From Tetragonia tetragonoides (taxonomy: Eukaryota; Streptophyta; Magnoliopsida; Caryophyllales; Aizoaceae): a DNA stretch of 64,000 bases. Of the stretch, positions 9,444 through 20,817 are shown piece after piece (the first letter of the stretch is position 1; every line of letters begins with the position of its first letter). The translations under genes and the position numbers were made by a program. The notes beneath the pieces are model-generated. The model did not search any database. It was given only the letters and a program-made list of their open reading frames with translations, and had not been told where the DNA came from. The stretch lies in assembly GCA_038025085.1 (NCBI GenBank), contig CM076146.1:24746501-24810500 (forward strand). Reading direction: 5' to 3'.

Positions 9444-10141
9444 TGTTGGGGAAAACTACGGTATTTACCCACAATCACAACAACAGATAATCGGAAAAAT
9501 AAAGTGCAAAAAACCCGAAAACAACACAAACAATTTTACGTGGAAAACCCCTCTCAATTAGGGGAAAAACCACGGTGCGGATCTCCACGCACTAAAATAT
9601 GATCCACTATGATAATCAAGAGTACAAAGGCAACAATCACAAGATCAAGCAACAAGTAAACAACCTATCTTTGGTATTAGTACAAATTGACAAACTCTAA
9701 CTCAATTTGGTACTCCCACAAAACCAAAGATACACCCACAAATACCTGTCGATGACCGATCCTAATACTCCGATTTTCTTCACCCGAACAAGCCGAATCA
9801 ACCGTGAACTGAAACAAACCTCTTTGGAGAAATACTCAATTTCTCTCACTCTTTGTTTGTCTCTCACTGACTTGGTCTCTTCCTTTTCTTTTGTTTCGGC
9901 CTTCTCTTACTGCTTTCACTCACTGGCCATTTCTTTTTATAGCCAATCAAAGGCTTTTGCCTTTCCAATCATCAACTATTTCTTTCAATACTAAAAAAAA
10001 CCAAAAGGCTAAGACCTTTTATTTTCCCAACCTTTTAACTTCTTTTTTTTTTTTTTCTTTTGTTTTATTTTATTTCTTTACAAACTTAAATAAAATAAAA
10101 CACAACTAAATATTATTTGGTATTGGGGCGTTACCTCAACA
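9444..10141 (-). repeat. 5' LTR of the copia element
   Basis: 698 bp. It carries the presumed promoter (minus-strand TATAAAAAG near 9943-9935) and directly precedes the primer-binding site. Confidence 0.92.
9934..9948 (-). promoter_or_regulatory. TATA box with adjoining CCAAT-like site in the copia 5' LTR
   Basis: The minus strand reads GATTGGCTATAAAAAG, an inverted CCAAT pentamer immediately upstream of a TATA box. The same sequence is in the 3' LTR near 7820-7834. Position and orientation fit the element's own promoter. Confidence 0.6.
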
Positions 10142-10320
10142 CTCTCAATCACAACTTGGTTCCATCCTTGTAAGCTTGCAATTTGAAGAGCCCTATAATT
10201 GGCTTTTGCTTCAGCCACCATAGGCACCCAGCTCGTGCTCAGTTGCTCTAATATCACTCCCAATAATGCATTGCCCATAAACCCATTTTGCTTTGTCTTA
10301 GCTTCAAAGGCTGAATGTAA
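10142..10320 (-). pseudogene. RNase H-like (RVT_3) domain, N-terminal half
   Basis: The minus frame reads SAFEAKTKQNGFMGNALLGV, then ILEQLSTSWVPMVAEAKANY and RALQIASLQGWNQVVIES up to the copia insertion. A-E-A is the catalytic Glu segment of RNase H-like domains. Removing the copia element and one CTCTC copy rejoins the frame as VVIES-DFKVV across the junction with 7328. A TAA lies upstream of this domain, so it was probably already a relic. Confidence 0.8.
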
Positions 10321-10553
10321 TTATTGGCAAGCATTTAAGAGAAGACAAAGAAAACTACTCAATGTCTTTGCTCTACCTTTTCCATACCTTCATGGCTTCA
10401 TCCCCATATATGTCTGTCTGTATCAAATGGGGGTGGTACAGGACAATGTAAATGCGTAGTTGTGTACTACTCTATTCTTTAGATAATTTAATCACATGTT
10501 TTCAAAAGAATCTACTAAGGAGTGGTGGCCTTGATTAATGATTATCGATTGTC
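10321..10553. other. no recognisable gene
   Basis: AT-rich. I see no motif beyond possible upstream remains of the RNase H sequence. Confidence 0.4.
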
Positions 10554-10640
10554 CATAGGCCGAGGGGGGCAAACGAAATAGCGGATAGTTTAGCTAAGCA
10601 AGGAGTATCTAGAATTGATGATTTTGTTTCTTGGTTGTAA
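10554..10640 (+). pseudogene. LINE-type RNase H C-terminal tail, fragment 1
   Basis: The plus frame reads HRPRGANEIADSLAKQGVSR then IDDFVSWL and stops. R-x-x-N-x-x-A-D-x-L-A-K-x-G is the conserved end of the RNase H-like domain in plant L1 LINEs. Nothing upstream is preserved in this frame. Confidence 0.65.
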
Positions 10641-10738
10641 TGCTTTTGTATCCTCTTCACCTTGCATGGCAGACTCGTTTTGAGCTTAATTTTATTAGGA
10701 GTTCGAAGGAGTGGTAACCGACTTTATCCATTATTCAT

Positions 10739-10825
10739 CAATCTAGCAGTGCAAATTCAGTTGCGGATGACGACCTAGCAAAACAAGGGATCAACAGAGA
10801 CATGGATTTCGTAGCTTGGGTTTGA
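10739..10825 (+). pseudogene. LINE-type RNase H C-terminal tail, fragment 2
   Basis: The plus frame reads QSSSANSVADDDLAKQGINR then DMDFVAWV and stops. It is homologous to the fragment at 10554-10640 and about 100 bp downstream of it. The two differ by many substitutions, so any duplication is old. Confidence 0.6.
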
Positions 10826-10884
10826 ATTGCTATGCTTGGAGTCTATGGTTTCAGCCTAAATTACTTCTATTTATTTCAGTACTT

Positions 10885-11875
10885 ATTGGCTGGACCTGCG
10901 TCCAGCCAATATAGCTGGACCTATGCGCGCGGCCCAAGCCCAAAACAGTTACTTAAACGTGCCGCTCCGTAAATTTCAAAATTTTAACCGTTCTCCCATT
11001 CTCCATTTTCACAATTGGCGGGCCAAACTACATTTATGGCACGTGGCTCTCAGAAGTCAGAACTAGGGGAGAGAAATATTGATGCAAAAATTACGTACAT
11101 ACCCCTGTGCTGTTCAATACTTATAAAACTGCCACCAAAGTCCAGCTCAACTGACTGGACGCCGCAAATTTTTATATACTCCTAGCTCCATGGAGCTTCG
11201 TGGAGCTGGGAGCTAGGCACGTGAGATTCACGCGCCATCACAACGGCGCGTGAGACTCTCGCGCCATCACGACGGCGCGTGAGACTCACGCGCCTCCACT
11301 ATTTTTTATTTTGGCACTTTCACCTTTTAGGGTTCACCAAGCCCCAAATTAAACCTATTTGGACCTAAGGTTTTCGTTTTTTGGGATTTTTGAGTATTTT
11401 TGGGGGTTTTCGATTTTTTTTGGGGCTTTTATTAATTTTCCGGTGGGGGGCAGGGGAGGGGAGGTGGTGGCTGGGGGAGGCCACGGCTGAGGTCAACAGC
11501 CGAAGTCGACCTCCGCCGTGGCCAGGGCGGGGGTGGAAGGGCGGCGGTGGGGCGAGGGTGAAGGAGGAGAGAGAAAATGGGGTTAGTTTTGAATTTGGGG
11601 TTAGGGGAGGAGAGAGAAGGGGGGGTGGGGTCGGCTGGTGGGGGCCACCATCGTGGTCTTCGGCCGGAGCCGACCACGACGGTGGCCCGGGAGGTGAGGG
11701 TGGGGCGGTGGTGGCGGCAGATGGGCGGCACCGGCGATCGGGGAAGGGGGAGGAGAGAGAAAGTGAGGTGAAAGAGAGAATGGGTGAAGGAGAGAGAGAG
11801 AGAATGGGTGAAGGCTCTATGAAGCTTGGTGGAGGTGGGAGTATAATTTACCTATTAGTTGGACGCAGGTCCATA
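10885..11875. mobile_element. GC-rich island bounded by inverted repeats, possible MULE/MITE-like element
   Basis: The left end is an 11-bp-stem hairpin (ATTGGCTGGAC, 4-nt loop, GTCCAGCCAAT, 10885-10910). The right end (about 11849-11875) carries TTGGACGCAGGTCC, an inverted match to GGACCTGCGTCCA on the left. Inside are more hairpins: CCTAGCTCC/GGAGCTAGG near 11180-11215, and a perfect GGCGCGTGAG/CTCACGCGCC with a 1-nt loop at 11274-11294. A GC- and G-rich core follows (11440-11740). Frames in the core are Gly/Arg- or Pro-rich and look like compositional artefacts. No transposase or clear target duplication was found, so the class is inferred. Confidence 0.45.
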
Positions 11876-12600
11876 ACAAAATTTCTGATTTATTTGGATT
11901 GGAAGCATTTTGATAAAGGGTCATTAGCCCAGAATTTTTTGGTGAAACCCAATGCCCAAACTACCAAAAGAATAAAAAAAGAAGGAAAAAGGGGAAGAAA
12001 AGAACAAAGAGAAAATTAAAAAAAAAAAAAAAAAAACCCCACTGATTTACTCTTCAAAATAAGGGCCCACAAAATTTAGAAAAAAAAAAGAAAAAGAAAA
12101 AAGAAAAGAAAACCAAAACCCCTTCCCCCGCCCCCCAAGGTAACAGTAACAACTAACCCCCCCCCCTTTATTTTGCTCTTCCTTTTATTATTTTTTCACT
12201 TCCTTCTTTTCCCTTATTTTCTCTCCTACACCACCTTTCCTACGCTATTTCTCTTTGTTCCCTAACATTCCTCTTTCATACCAAACCACTTTTTTCAATT
12301 TTGATTCTTTGTGTTTTATTTCTATTCCTAAGCCCCCTATTTGACCCCTAATCACCTAAGTTTGCGGGTGTTTATATGGTGATTACCACTTTTTTTTGGA
12401 CCACTATCAAATCTGGTAACCACCACAATACGATTGGTTAATGCTAATTTCATATTTAGCACTGACCGATTTAGATTAACTTTTTTAATGTGAGCTTGGT
12501 CGTAATAAGTTATAGTACTATCAGATAACTTTATGATGTCATTTTAATTACACCTAGTTTGAATTCTTTATTTATTAAAAATCTTAATTAGATGTTAGAA
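11876..12600. other. A-rich and AT-rich spacer
   Basis: Poly-A and poly-C stretches (about 12018-12170), then the second copy of the dispersed segment also seen near 6389 (about 12275-12345). No gene. Confidence 0.5.
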
Positions 12601-15215
12601 TGTAATACCCAATATTTTTGTAACATTTTATAAATTGCAAAAAAAAAAAAAGTATTTTTCTTGATCATTAGTTTATCGTTTTTGCTTGATATTAATTCTA
12701 CTAGTAATGTCTTTACATTGTTAAATGTTTATGTTATTGGGTTTTTAGTGATACTATTAGCAATGCCCATTTAGAAAGTAAGTATTTTCTCTCATGATTT
12801 CACTAAGTATAAAAATTAGAAGCAATGTCTCACCATCCTCACACATCACTTCTGCTCACTATCACGCATCATATCCACACACCACCATCCCCATAACATC
12901 ATCACTCAGCACCTCCACTCCCACCGGCGTAATCACTACCACCAAGTCCAGCAAGCTTCGGCCGAGTGTTTGCATGCTAGCCATCCCTCCTCTGTCTCGT
13001 TGTGCCCTTCTCGGTAGTGGCGGCCACAAGTAGTCGGTCGGGCCTAAATCCGACCTAAAGAGCCACAAGGTTACCACCTCAGCAACTACTAGTTCAATTA
13101 GATGTTAGTCAGTCAGCCAAATCGCTTCTTGTTCTCCTTTACGTGAGTAATTGAACCCCTAAGTTAAGTTGAGTTGATTTTCTTTTGAAGTTCAGATTAA
13201 ATGGATGCTAATTTCAATGGTTTGGGCATAGATTATGTAGAAATTGGAGTCTCGACTTGTGGGTATGGCCGATTAGGACCCAATTGCAACTAAGGTAACT
13301 ACATCTATTACGTAGGGTTCATTTTACATTCGTTTTGAGCCTAATTATGTGTATATGTGATTGAATTGGCTTTGGTTGTGAATTGGGAATCTTATGATGT
13401 CATACTATATTGATAATTGCTGAAGTTTAGATTAGTTGGGTTACTAGGTGTGGGGAAATTGTACAATAACAGTAGTTTCTTGACTGTAGATTATGTTTTA
13501 GATTGAGAGCGTACGAATTGAATAAGCCAGGCTGCCAAAATCTGTTATTTAGCTCTATTTGGTTATGTTATATATTACTTGCTTTATTAACTAGTTTCAA
13601 GATTATAAGATTATGCTAGAGAGCTCAATGCTTTGGTAATTAAGTGAAGGAATTATGATATGAGGTGCTGCAGTTCAAATGTCTATTTGCTCATGGACAA
13701 CATGTACTTGAATCTCTCATATTATTGTTCCTTGTTCAGCAATAGAGTTAGATAAACTAAACTATGCTTATTAGAGAAAAATGGGATCTTAATTAATAGC
13801 TTATTCTTGGAAGCCAAGTGGGATGTCTGCTTGTTGTACATAGACTATTACCTTGAGTAAATCATGTATACAGAACCTATATGAAGTATTTTGTTATGGG
13901 ATGATGAACTAGAAAGATAATGTGATATATATGAGTGTATTACATGTTTGGTTTTCTATTTGATAATAGAAAGTGTGCTCTTCTTTGATGTCAGAATCTA
14001 ATGTCTTACGCTAGACAAGGACAAAAGAATTTATTTTAAGTCAAAGAGAAAAGAAAATAAATGTTAAAGTGCTATTGAGCTATGAGATACAAGTTTGAGT
14101 GGAACAACATGAGCAAGTACATGGATTGCACGAGACGTTCAATCATGAGAAGTTTTCATGATGCTAAAGCATAAGAAGCAAAAATGTTTTATATGAGCAA
14201 GAGTTGGCCAACTATGAGCTATCTAAGCAAGTATGTGATGTATTGTGCTAATATCATAAGATACAAAAGAAATAAAAAGCTACTTAAGCTACTAATAAGG
14301 TAAAGTGGAAGATGGCTCTGGGCAGTAGGAACCTATGGGTACTCCAGATGTGTTATATGGGAGACGTCCCCAGAGCTTAGCTGCGGTCCCCAGTTGTGAC
14401 CTAGCCCCCAGTTGTGGCTATGACCCCCAGTTGTGGTCAGCAGGTGTAGCACATTTGGCCCCCAGTTGTGGCTTGACCCCCAGTTGTGGTCAAGGGATTA
14501 AACGCCCCCGAGATGCGGCGGCCCTAGGAACCTCTCCCTTATGCCCAGCTCAGTAATGCAAGATTAATAATAAAAGCTATTAAGATATCCCGAGTATAGA
14601 GGATATCTAGAAAGAAGTTACTTGTTTTTAGTACTATCTTTGGTATTCTCTTTATTTGTATATGTGTATGGTGTTTATAGTAAGTAAAGTTTGCAAAAGA
14701 CTAATTAGGATCTCTTGTTTGATTAAATTGAAGCATGTTTATACGTTTAGACTTGATTTGAATCTAGAATGAGTTTTACGTACTAGATATGAGTTACTAG
14801 CATTGCTGACGTTGCATAATCTCACCTTTTTGCAGATTGAAGTTTATTTATAGATCAATGCCAGTGAGGGACGTTTCAGATTGACGTATACAAGGAAATA
14901 GTAGTTTGTTCTTTTATTAAGATAATTAAGTTGTAATTAATTAGACCACCTAGAATTATTTTTGAGATTATTATTAATAGGTTCAGCTGAAGAGCCTTAC
15001 ACTCATTCGTATGAGTGAGTGTGGCGGTAGCGCCTCGGGTGGTATTAGAGACTTCCGCTGGGTTAATTGGATTTTGTTTTATATTTTTGTTAAGCAGCTT
15101 TTTATAAGCCTTGTTAGGTTGGGTAGTGTATTTACAAAAGAAACTCTACCGGATTTTCGGCTCACGTCTATTTATTTTTACTTATTTATTATAGTAGAAA
15201 ATTCGGGGTGTTACA
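12601..15215 (+). mobile_element. solo LTR, Tekay-like Ty3/gypsy
   Basis: A 2615-bp segment beginning TGTAATACCCAATATTT and ending CGGGGTGTTACA, flanked by the direct repeat TAGAA (12596-12600 and 15216-15220). It has no internal coding region or second LTR. Its termini closely match those of the LTR at 18468-23661 read on the minus strand (TGTGATACCCCAATATTT ... GGGGGTGTTACA), which is attached to a chromodomain integrase. This places it in the same lineage. Solo LTRs arise by recombination between the two LTRs of one element. Frames inside are non-coding. Confidence 0.88.
14386..14491 (+). repeat. short tandem repeat CCCCAGTTGTGG
   Basis: About five irregularly spaced copies of CCCCAGTTGTGGC/T inside the solo LTR. 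Confidence 0.75.
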
Positions 15216-15220
15216 TAGAA

Positions 15221-16186
15221 TAAATCAAATCAATCATGCATATGGTAAAAACCACTTAATAGTTATAATTATTATGGTAGTTACACAAATGCGATAGCTA
15301 CCATACAAATGGTCCCTAAGTTTGACTCCTAAATCCTAACCCCCTATTTTGACTCCTAATTACCTTATTATTATGGCAAATGCTAATGACAACTGTTAGA
15401 GCTATCGTTTAGCATTAATGCTAGCATATAAAAATAAATCAAAAAAATAATAGTAATTGTTATATTTAATAATGTTTTTTTTTGGTGCGAATATTTAATA
15501 ATGTTCACAACATGGATTTTATACTGTCAATTCTACCCCTTTAGCCCATTCAAGTCTCATGTGTCCCACCTTTTAATTTTCAAAACACACACGCTCTCTC
15601 TTGCTCTTTTTACGGCAACAATGGTGTGAACCCTTCGGTTCCACCGCCACTGCAAGTCTGCAACACAACACGTCCCCAACCGCTCGAACTTGCCGCCACG
15701 CACTCGTCATCAACAATAGCGGGTTTTACTTTTACATCTACATCGTTAAATTGTCGTCTATTCGCCGGCGAGTCCACCGAAGACCTAGCCCACCGGCTCA
15801 TTTTCGACGCCGTCAAATCAAACGTCATTCCTATCTGTGATGACATCATAGGCGTTGACTGTGGCCTCCAATAATCTCTCTCATCAAGCTCAACTGCTGA
15901 AGGAAGTAGGAGGGATAGAGAAAAAAGAGGTGCTTGAAATAATGGTGGTGGTGAATTGTTGATGCTGAACGGTGAACAGTTGAACACCAAGGAGTTGTGG
16001 GGTTTTATTTTCCCCAGTTATGTTGTAAATTGTGAGGGCAATCTTGTCAATTTGGCAATGTTATCATTTAACCCATTGATAATTCACCTAGGAAATGTCA
16101 TAATTTTAACTGTATTTGATGCAATTCAATGCACACACATTTAAATATTTACAATAATTAAACTTTAACAACAACCCTTAGCGCTC
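15221..16186. other. spacer without supported gene
   Basis: AT-rich with a GC-richer patch at about 15600-15880. An 82-codon plus frame there (ending near 15874) has no ATG and no domain I recognise. Around 15322-15364 lies another copy-like segment of the CCCCCTATTTTGACTCC repeat. Confidence 0.4.
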
Positions 16187-16306
<120 letters not shown>

Positions 16307-17906
16307 TTGAGGTAGACTCCTAATTACCTAAATTTGACTCCTAAAGCCTAACGCCCTAGTTGGCCCCTAATAAAACCTACTAGGTGGATGCCCATGAGTA
16401 TGCCCGTGCGTTGCACGGACTGTGATTATATAATAAAACTAATATAAAGTGATTATTAATCTCATCGAAAAATCAAAGTGTAATTGTCACTTATGAAAAA
16501 CTATTAGTAATATATGGATAAATATTTATATAACCCATTTAATATCATGAATGTCATATAATAAGATTACTATGAATTTATGGGGCATATTATCTAATTT
16601 AAACTCTAATCATGAAATTCAATTAACTATTAATTAACTCATCCCATATGTTACATGATCCAAGAGGTAATAGTTTCAAAGTCATCCTATGATTGATGTT
16701 GGTACGCTAATGCTCTTATGTTGATATAAGTGTACAACTAACCTTCCAAATAAAATCAGTTTAAATGTCTAATGTATATATAACTATTCAAAAAATAAAG
16801 AAGTTTCAGACGTAAACCTTAGAATAACAAAACATACTTTAATGCTTGCTTATTTTTTCAAAGTTATATGCGGTCAAAGTATTGCCTGTAATTTTATTTG
16901 TGATCCGAAGTGAGTACATTAATAATTATAAAGTTGAAGGAAAAATAAATTGGAGCCCTAATATAACATGGGGGATCAATATATTACGTACAGTTATAAA
17001 ATTATATGTGATAATGATATAGTTTCCTATTAAAGATTGGACCTAGAATCATTTTAGATTCATCGTTTATTTCTTTATTCTACACATAAACTTTTTATTA
17101 TATTTTACCTTGAGATTTCTTTTTAAATTTTTGTAACTAATATACGTATATTTTCTCTTATTTTTTCATTGCAACTCTTTAGTTGTGTCAGCTTGTCAAG
17201 CTAATTACTAATTATCTTTTTAGGTGGACGCATCTTATGTTGTAAATCGATAGAACATACTACAAATGAGTATCATTTTAAAGGATATTTCGTACTCGTT
17301 CCAATGGCGTAAGAAGTTTAATTTTGTAAGCGGTGAAAATAAAGTTATATGCTTTTTAAAATCTAATAGTCTACTCTTTAATGATTTAGGAAAGTACAAC
17401 TTTAGTATATATATTCTATATGAAAACCTCTAATTAATAGTGTACTCTTTAATGATTTAGGAAAGTACAACTTTAGTATAAATATTCTATACCAAAATAT
17501 ATATTTCTATTTTATATTTATATTAAAACTTTATTACATTGGCTCGCTTAGGTGGACGCCTCCAATGCTGTCAGAAAATGCCTCTAATATATAGATATTA
17601 TGATTTGTATTTTCATTTCCAATTATTTTGATTCATATGCTATTAACAAAAACTCTAGTTTTTTTTTTTAATCTAAACCCTACCCCTTCCCAGGTCACTT
17701 TCTCTATAAATACCCCCTACAATCCTCCTTGCTAAGGGTCCCTCTCCCTCACAAAAAATCTCTTAAGTGTTGGAGTTCTCTTCTTTCTTCTTCCACCTAG
17801 TAGAGTTCATAAACATAAAAATGAGTTCGTTTTGTTTTCATTAGTAGCAAGTAAAGGTACTTGTAACGAATCTCACACTTATGAGTTTTAATTAATTAAT
17901 CACTTA
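16307..17906. other. AT-rich spacer with repeated TAGGTGGAYGC motif
   Basis: No coding region. The motif TAGGTGGA(C/T)GC occurs at about 16380, 17221 and 17549, which suggests eroded copies of one repeat. A hairpin GCCCGTGC-GTT-GCACGG-like sequence is at about 16402-16420. A TATA-like CTATAAATACC (about 17702-17712) is followed by a CT-rich leader-like stretch, but no gene follows. Confidence 0.4.
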
Positions 17907-17907
17907 G

Positions 17908-18117
17908 GCCCTGTTCTCTTCAACGGAATGGTGTGGGACGGTGAGTAACGGAACGGAATGGATTGAGATGGAAAGGAACGGAACGGAACGGCGCGGCGCG
18001 AATAATTCAAAAAAATGTGAGACAAAATGGAGTACAGAATGCGGAACGGAACGGAATGGATTGGAACGGAGCGGAACGGAACAGAATGCAGCATGGAAAC
18101 GACGAAAAGAATAGAAC
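17908..18117. mobile_element. probable MITE rich in GGAACGGAA
   Basis: About 210 bp between CTTAG (17903-17907) and CTTAC (18118-18122). The ends GGCCCTGTTCTCTTC and GAAAAGAATAGAAC are imperfect inverted repeats. The interior is a degenerate run of GGAACGGAAYGGA. The target duplication is imperfect, hence moderate confidence. Confidence 0.45.
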
Positions 18118-18136
18118 CTTACTCTATTAAGGTAAA

Positions 18137-18162
18137 CTAGTGTGCATGCCTGTGCGATGCAC
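18137..18162 (-). other. possible Helitron 3' end
   Basis: On the minus strand a short hairpin (GTGC-ATC-GCAC) is followed, 11 nt after the stem, by CTAG and then T. Helitron 3' ends have a hairpin about 10-12 nt before CTRR and insert before a T. No Rep/helicase gene or 5' TC end was identified. Confidence 0.3.
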
Positions 18163-20387
18163 GAGATGTTTCAGCTCTTTTTGTTATTTTTTTTTAAATT
18201 TAATGTTTACTAATAGGTTGCCTTTGTTTCTAACTTTGTTGTAATAATTTTCTTTTTATTTTATTTTGAGCTAATTTTGTGATTAACAGGTAAATAAAAT
18301 TAAAACAACACCAATGCGGGATTCGGAGAGGTTCATCTGTAGCCTGACTCCTAATTTGTTTAGGGAAAATATTAAAATATTGGGGGAGAGTCATGGTAAT
18401 ATTCATAAACTGGTTGTGTATTAGCCTTTGACAATAAAACAAAAAATAAAAGAAAAGTCATTCATTGTGTAACACCCCCGAATTTACAACGATTTCTTGA
18501 GAACTATCGACGTCGTTGTACACGACTCGACACCACTAAACCGTCACAAACCCAAGGGCACTACTGCAACATTTATCAATAAGGAGTAAATGCTAAGCAG
18601 AAGAAAGTCTAGGCATCAAAGGAGCTTACTAAGGAAACTTAAACAATCTAAAACAATTAATATCCGAGTTATCTAAAATAGTGAGTTAAAAACTATTAAT
18701 CCAATTATTACAAACTTGCCTTCAAAGGCACAAACCAAAAATCCCAACAATCTAAACTGAACAAGAGAGTTCTAAAAACTGACGCCAACTCTAGCTTCAA
18801 AGCTGTACGTCCTCACTCGACTAAACCTGCACTTTGGTTTCCGTGACGGAAACATAATATAGAAGAAAAGAAAAGAAACAAAAGAGAAACAAAAATCAGA
18901 TAAACTAAAAACGTCATCCATACCCATTAAAAATATTTCGCAAACCTTACCTGAGGTTTTAGAATAATCATTGAAATTCATTTGCATACGCACATAAGTA
19001 TATAGTTAAGCATAGGCATAATGACTTCCATTTACATGCAATACTTCCTATATAGTGATCATTCGAAACATGACATAGACAATCCATCTTGATTTTAGAG
19101 ATGTAAGAGAGCGAATAGAACAGCGATTACCCATACTTTTCATCGAGGATACAATCACACCATGGACTTAATGACTCTAGTGTGGACACTACCTCTAGTA
19201 TAATGAACGAGTCTAGAGGACTTAATAAATGGGGAATGATCCGTCCCAGACACACTATGAGGTGTCCATTGTAACTTGGAAATCACGCATCCCTTGAACT
19301 ACACCATTAGGTATAATCCTGATTGCTCGACTAATCCTAGGGATCCATTAGGAGTCTTACTCTCATTTAATTCGAATCACATAATTTGCATTGGTTGACA
19401 TAGTGGTACTACACGACTTACTAATTCATTTTATGCTCTTAACAATGAATATTAAATAACAACGATAAAGATAATTCAATATGATGAGAATTAAACATGC
19501 TTTAATTTAATAATGATAATTCAATAAAGATGACATGCAATGTCTAGCACAATTTCGGCAACACTTCGGCAGGGTAATATGATATCCAAAAATCACAAAG
19601 CATCCAAATACATTCAAATAATAATATATAGGTGATCACTAGCACTCAATAATACCCATACCAATTAGCAAATATTACGTAGCATAATAATACTAATAAT
19701 CCATCATTCAACAATTTTCCAATAATCAAATATATGAAGTAATTAATTCTCGAAACATGATAATATCGACATGGTAATTATAGTTCATAATTATAGCAGT
19801 AAACATGCTTTATAAATCTCATAAAAACGACGATATAATTTAATCATACTTTGCATATTAAATTCACAAACAATTCCCAATTAGCACATAACACATCAAA
19901 ATAGTTTTGATGGGACTTTGGAAAAAGGTAGGCATGAGCGCTTACCACTAAAACGCTTCCCAACAGTAAGTATGCTCCAACAACCAAAGACAATCACACT
20001 TGCTCATTAGGTCCTAATTAAAAAAGAATACCGAATCAGTATTAATTAAATAAGAAAATCCAAACAGTAACGAAATATTAATCTGATAATTTTATTAAAC
20101 TCCTTGATTTATTTCAACCAATCTAGACTTTTGAAAATCCGAATTTCGATTCCGAATGAGTGTATGATAATATAAACAATAAACGAAAACTGCTGAAAAT
20201 CGAAAATAATTAATTATGAAAACAAAAATCAAAAATAACATCAAAACCAAGTCTAGGCCACGGTCACCCATGCATGGGTCCCATGGTCTGACCCATCACT
20301 ATCACCACCACCCACCGACCACCCAGGGCCGGTGAGGGCAGCGGTGGCTCGCGGGAGCCACAGTGAGGAGAGAGAGAGAGAATGATG

Positions 20388-20390
<3 letters not shown>

Positions 20391-20459
<69 letters not shown>

Positions 20460-20682
20460 CGCCGATCACCACCAACGACCACCCAGGCGATGGCCTAGTG
20501 GCACCGTGGTGGCTCGCGGTGGCGCGACAATAACCAAGGGAGAGAGAGAGAGGTCGCGAGAGAGAGAGAGCAAGAGAAAAAGAAAGAGAAAGAGAGAGAG
20601 AGATAGAGAAGAGGTTGCCGGTGGCGAGAGGGGCCGGTGGCCGGCGACAGTGAGGAGGAGAGAGAGAGGGTGAGGCGCCGAT

Positions 20683-20726
<44 letters not shown>
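20391..20726. repeat. GA/CT microsatellites in the Tekay-like LTR
   Basis: Long (GA)n runs at about 20391-20453 and 20688-20726, with shorter runs between. On the LTR's sense (minus) strand they are CT tracts about 90-420 nt downstream of the TATA box, that is in the transcribed leader. Ser-Leu repeat frames here are artefacts. Confidence 0.9.
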
Positions 20727-20731
<5 letters not shown>

Positions 20732-20808
20732 TCGGGTGAGAGAGAGAGAAGGAGGATGTGAGGGTTTTGACTCAGTTTTTCATACTGATTACTTGCCCCA
20801 TATTTTCC

Positions 20809-20817
20809 TTTATATAG
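20809..20817 (-). promoter_or_regulatory. TATA box of the Tekay-like LTR
   Basis: Minus-strand CTATATAAA upstream of a CT-rich leader, in the orientation of the element. Confidence 0.5.

Larger units (their letters stand above)
7329..10141 (-). mobile_element. young copia element encoding only Gag and protease (TR-GAG-like)
   Basis: A complete element of 2813 bp: LTRs 7329-8026 and 9444-10141 (698 bp each, TGTTGG...CAACA on the plus strand), target duplication CTCTC (7324-7328 and 10142-10146), minus-strand primer-binding site 9442-9430, and purine tract 8040-8027. By eye the LTRs differ at only 2 positions (C/G near 7755, G/A near 7881), including an identical 14-T run. The interior encodes Gag, a zinc knuckle and protease. 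Integrase, reverse transcriptase and RNase H are absent. Structurally this fits the TR-GAG class of non-autonomous elements known from plants, which need enzymes in trans. Confidence 0.92.

Noticed and set aside
9444..9529. An upstream start for the copia Gag frame inside the 5' LTR
   Set aside because: Those codons overlap the LTR and the primer-binding site, which is untranslated leader in copia elements; the ATG at 9361 gives the normal Gag start.
11381..12019. A 212-codon Gly/Arg-rich plus frame and Pro-rich minus frames in the GC-rich island
   Set aside because: All strands are open because of GC bias and repeats; no domain, and the frames end in A-rich sequence typical of a compositional artefact.
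15626..15874. An 82-codon plus frame ending CDDIIGVDCGLQ, possible gene fragment
   Set aside because: No ATG, no recognisable family, and no splice context; kept only as unassigned sequence.
17700..17830. TATA-like CTATAAATACC followed by a leader-like segment, as a gene promoter
   Set aside because: No coding region follows within a plausible distance; it may be an eroded LTR.
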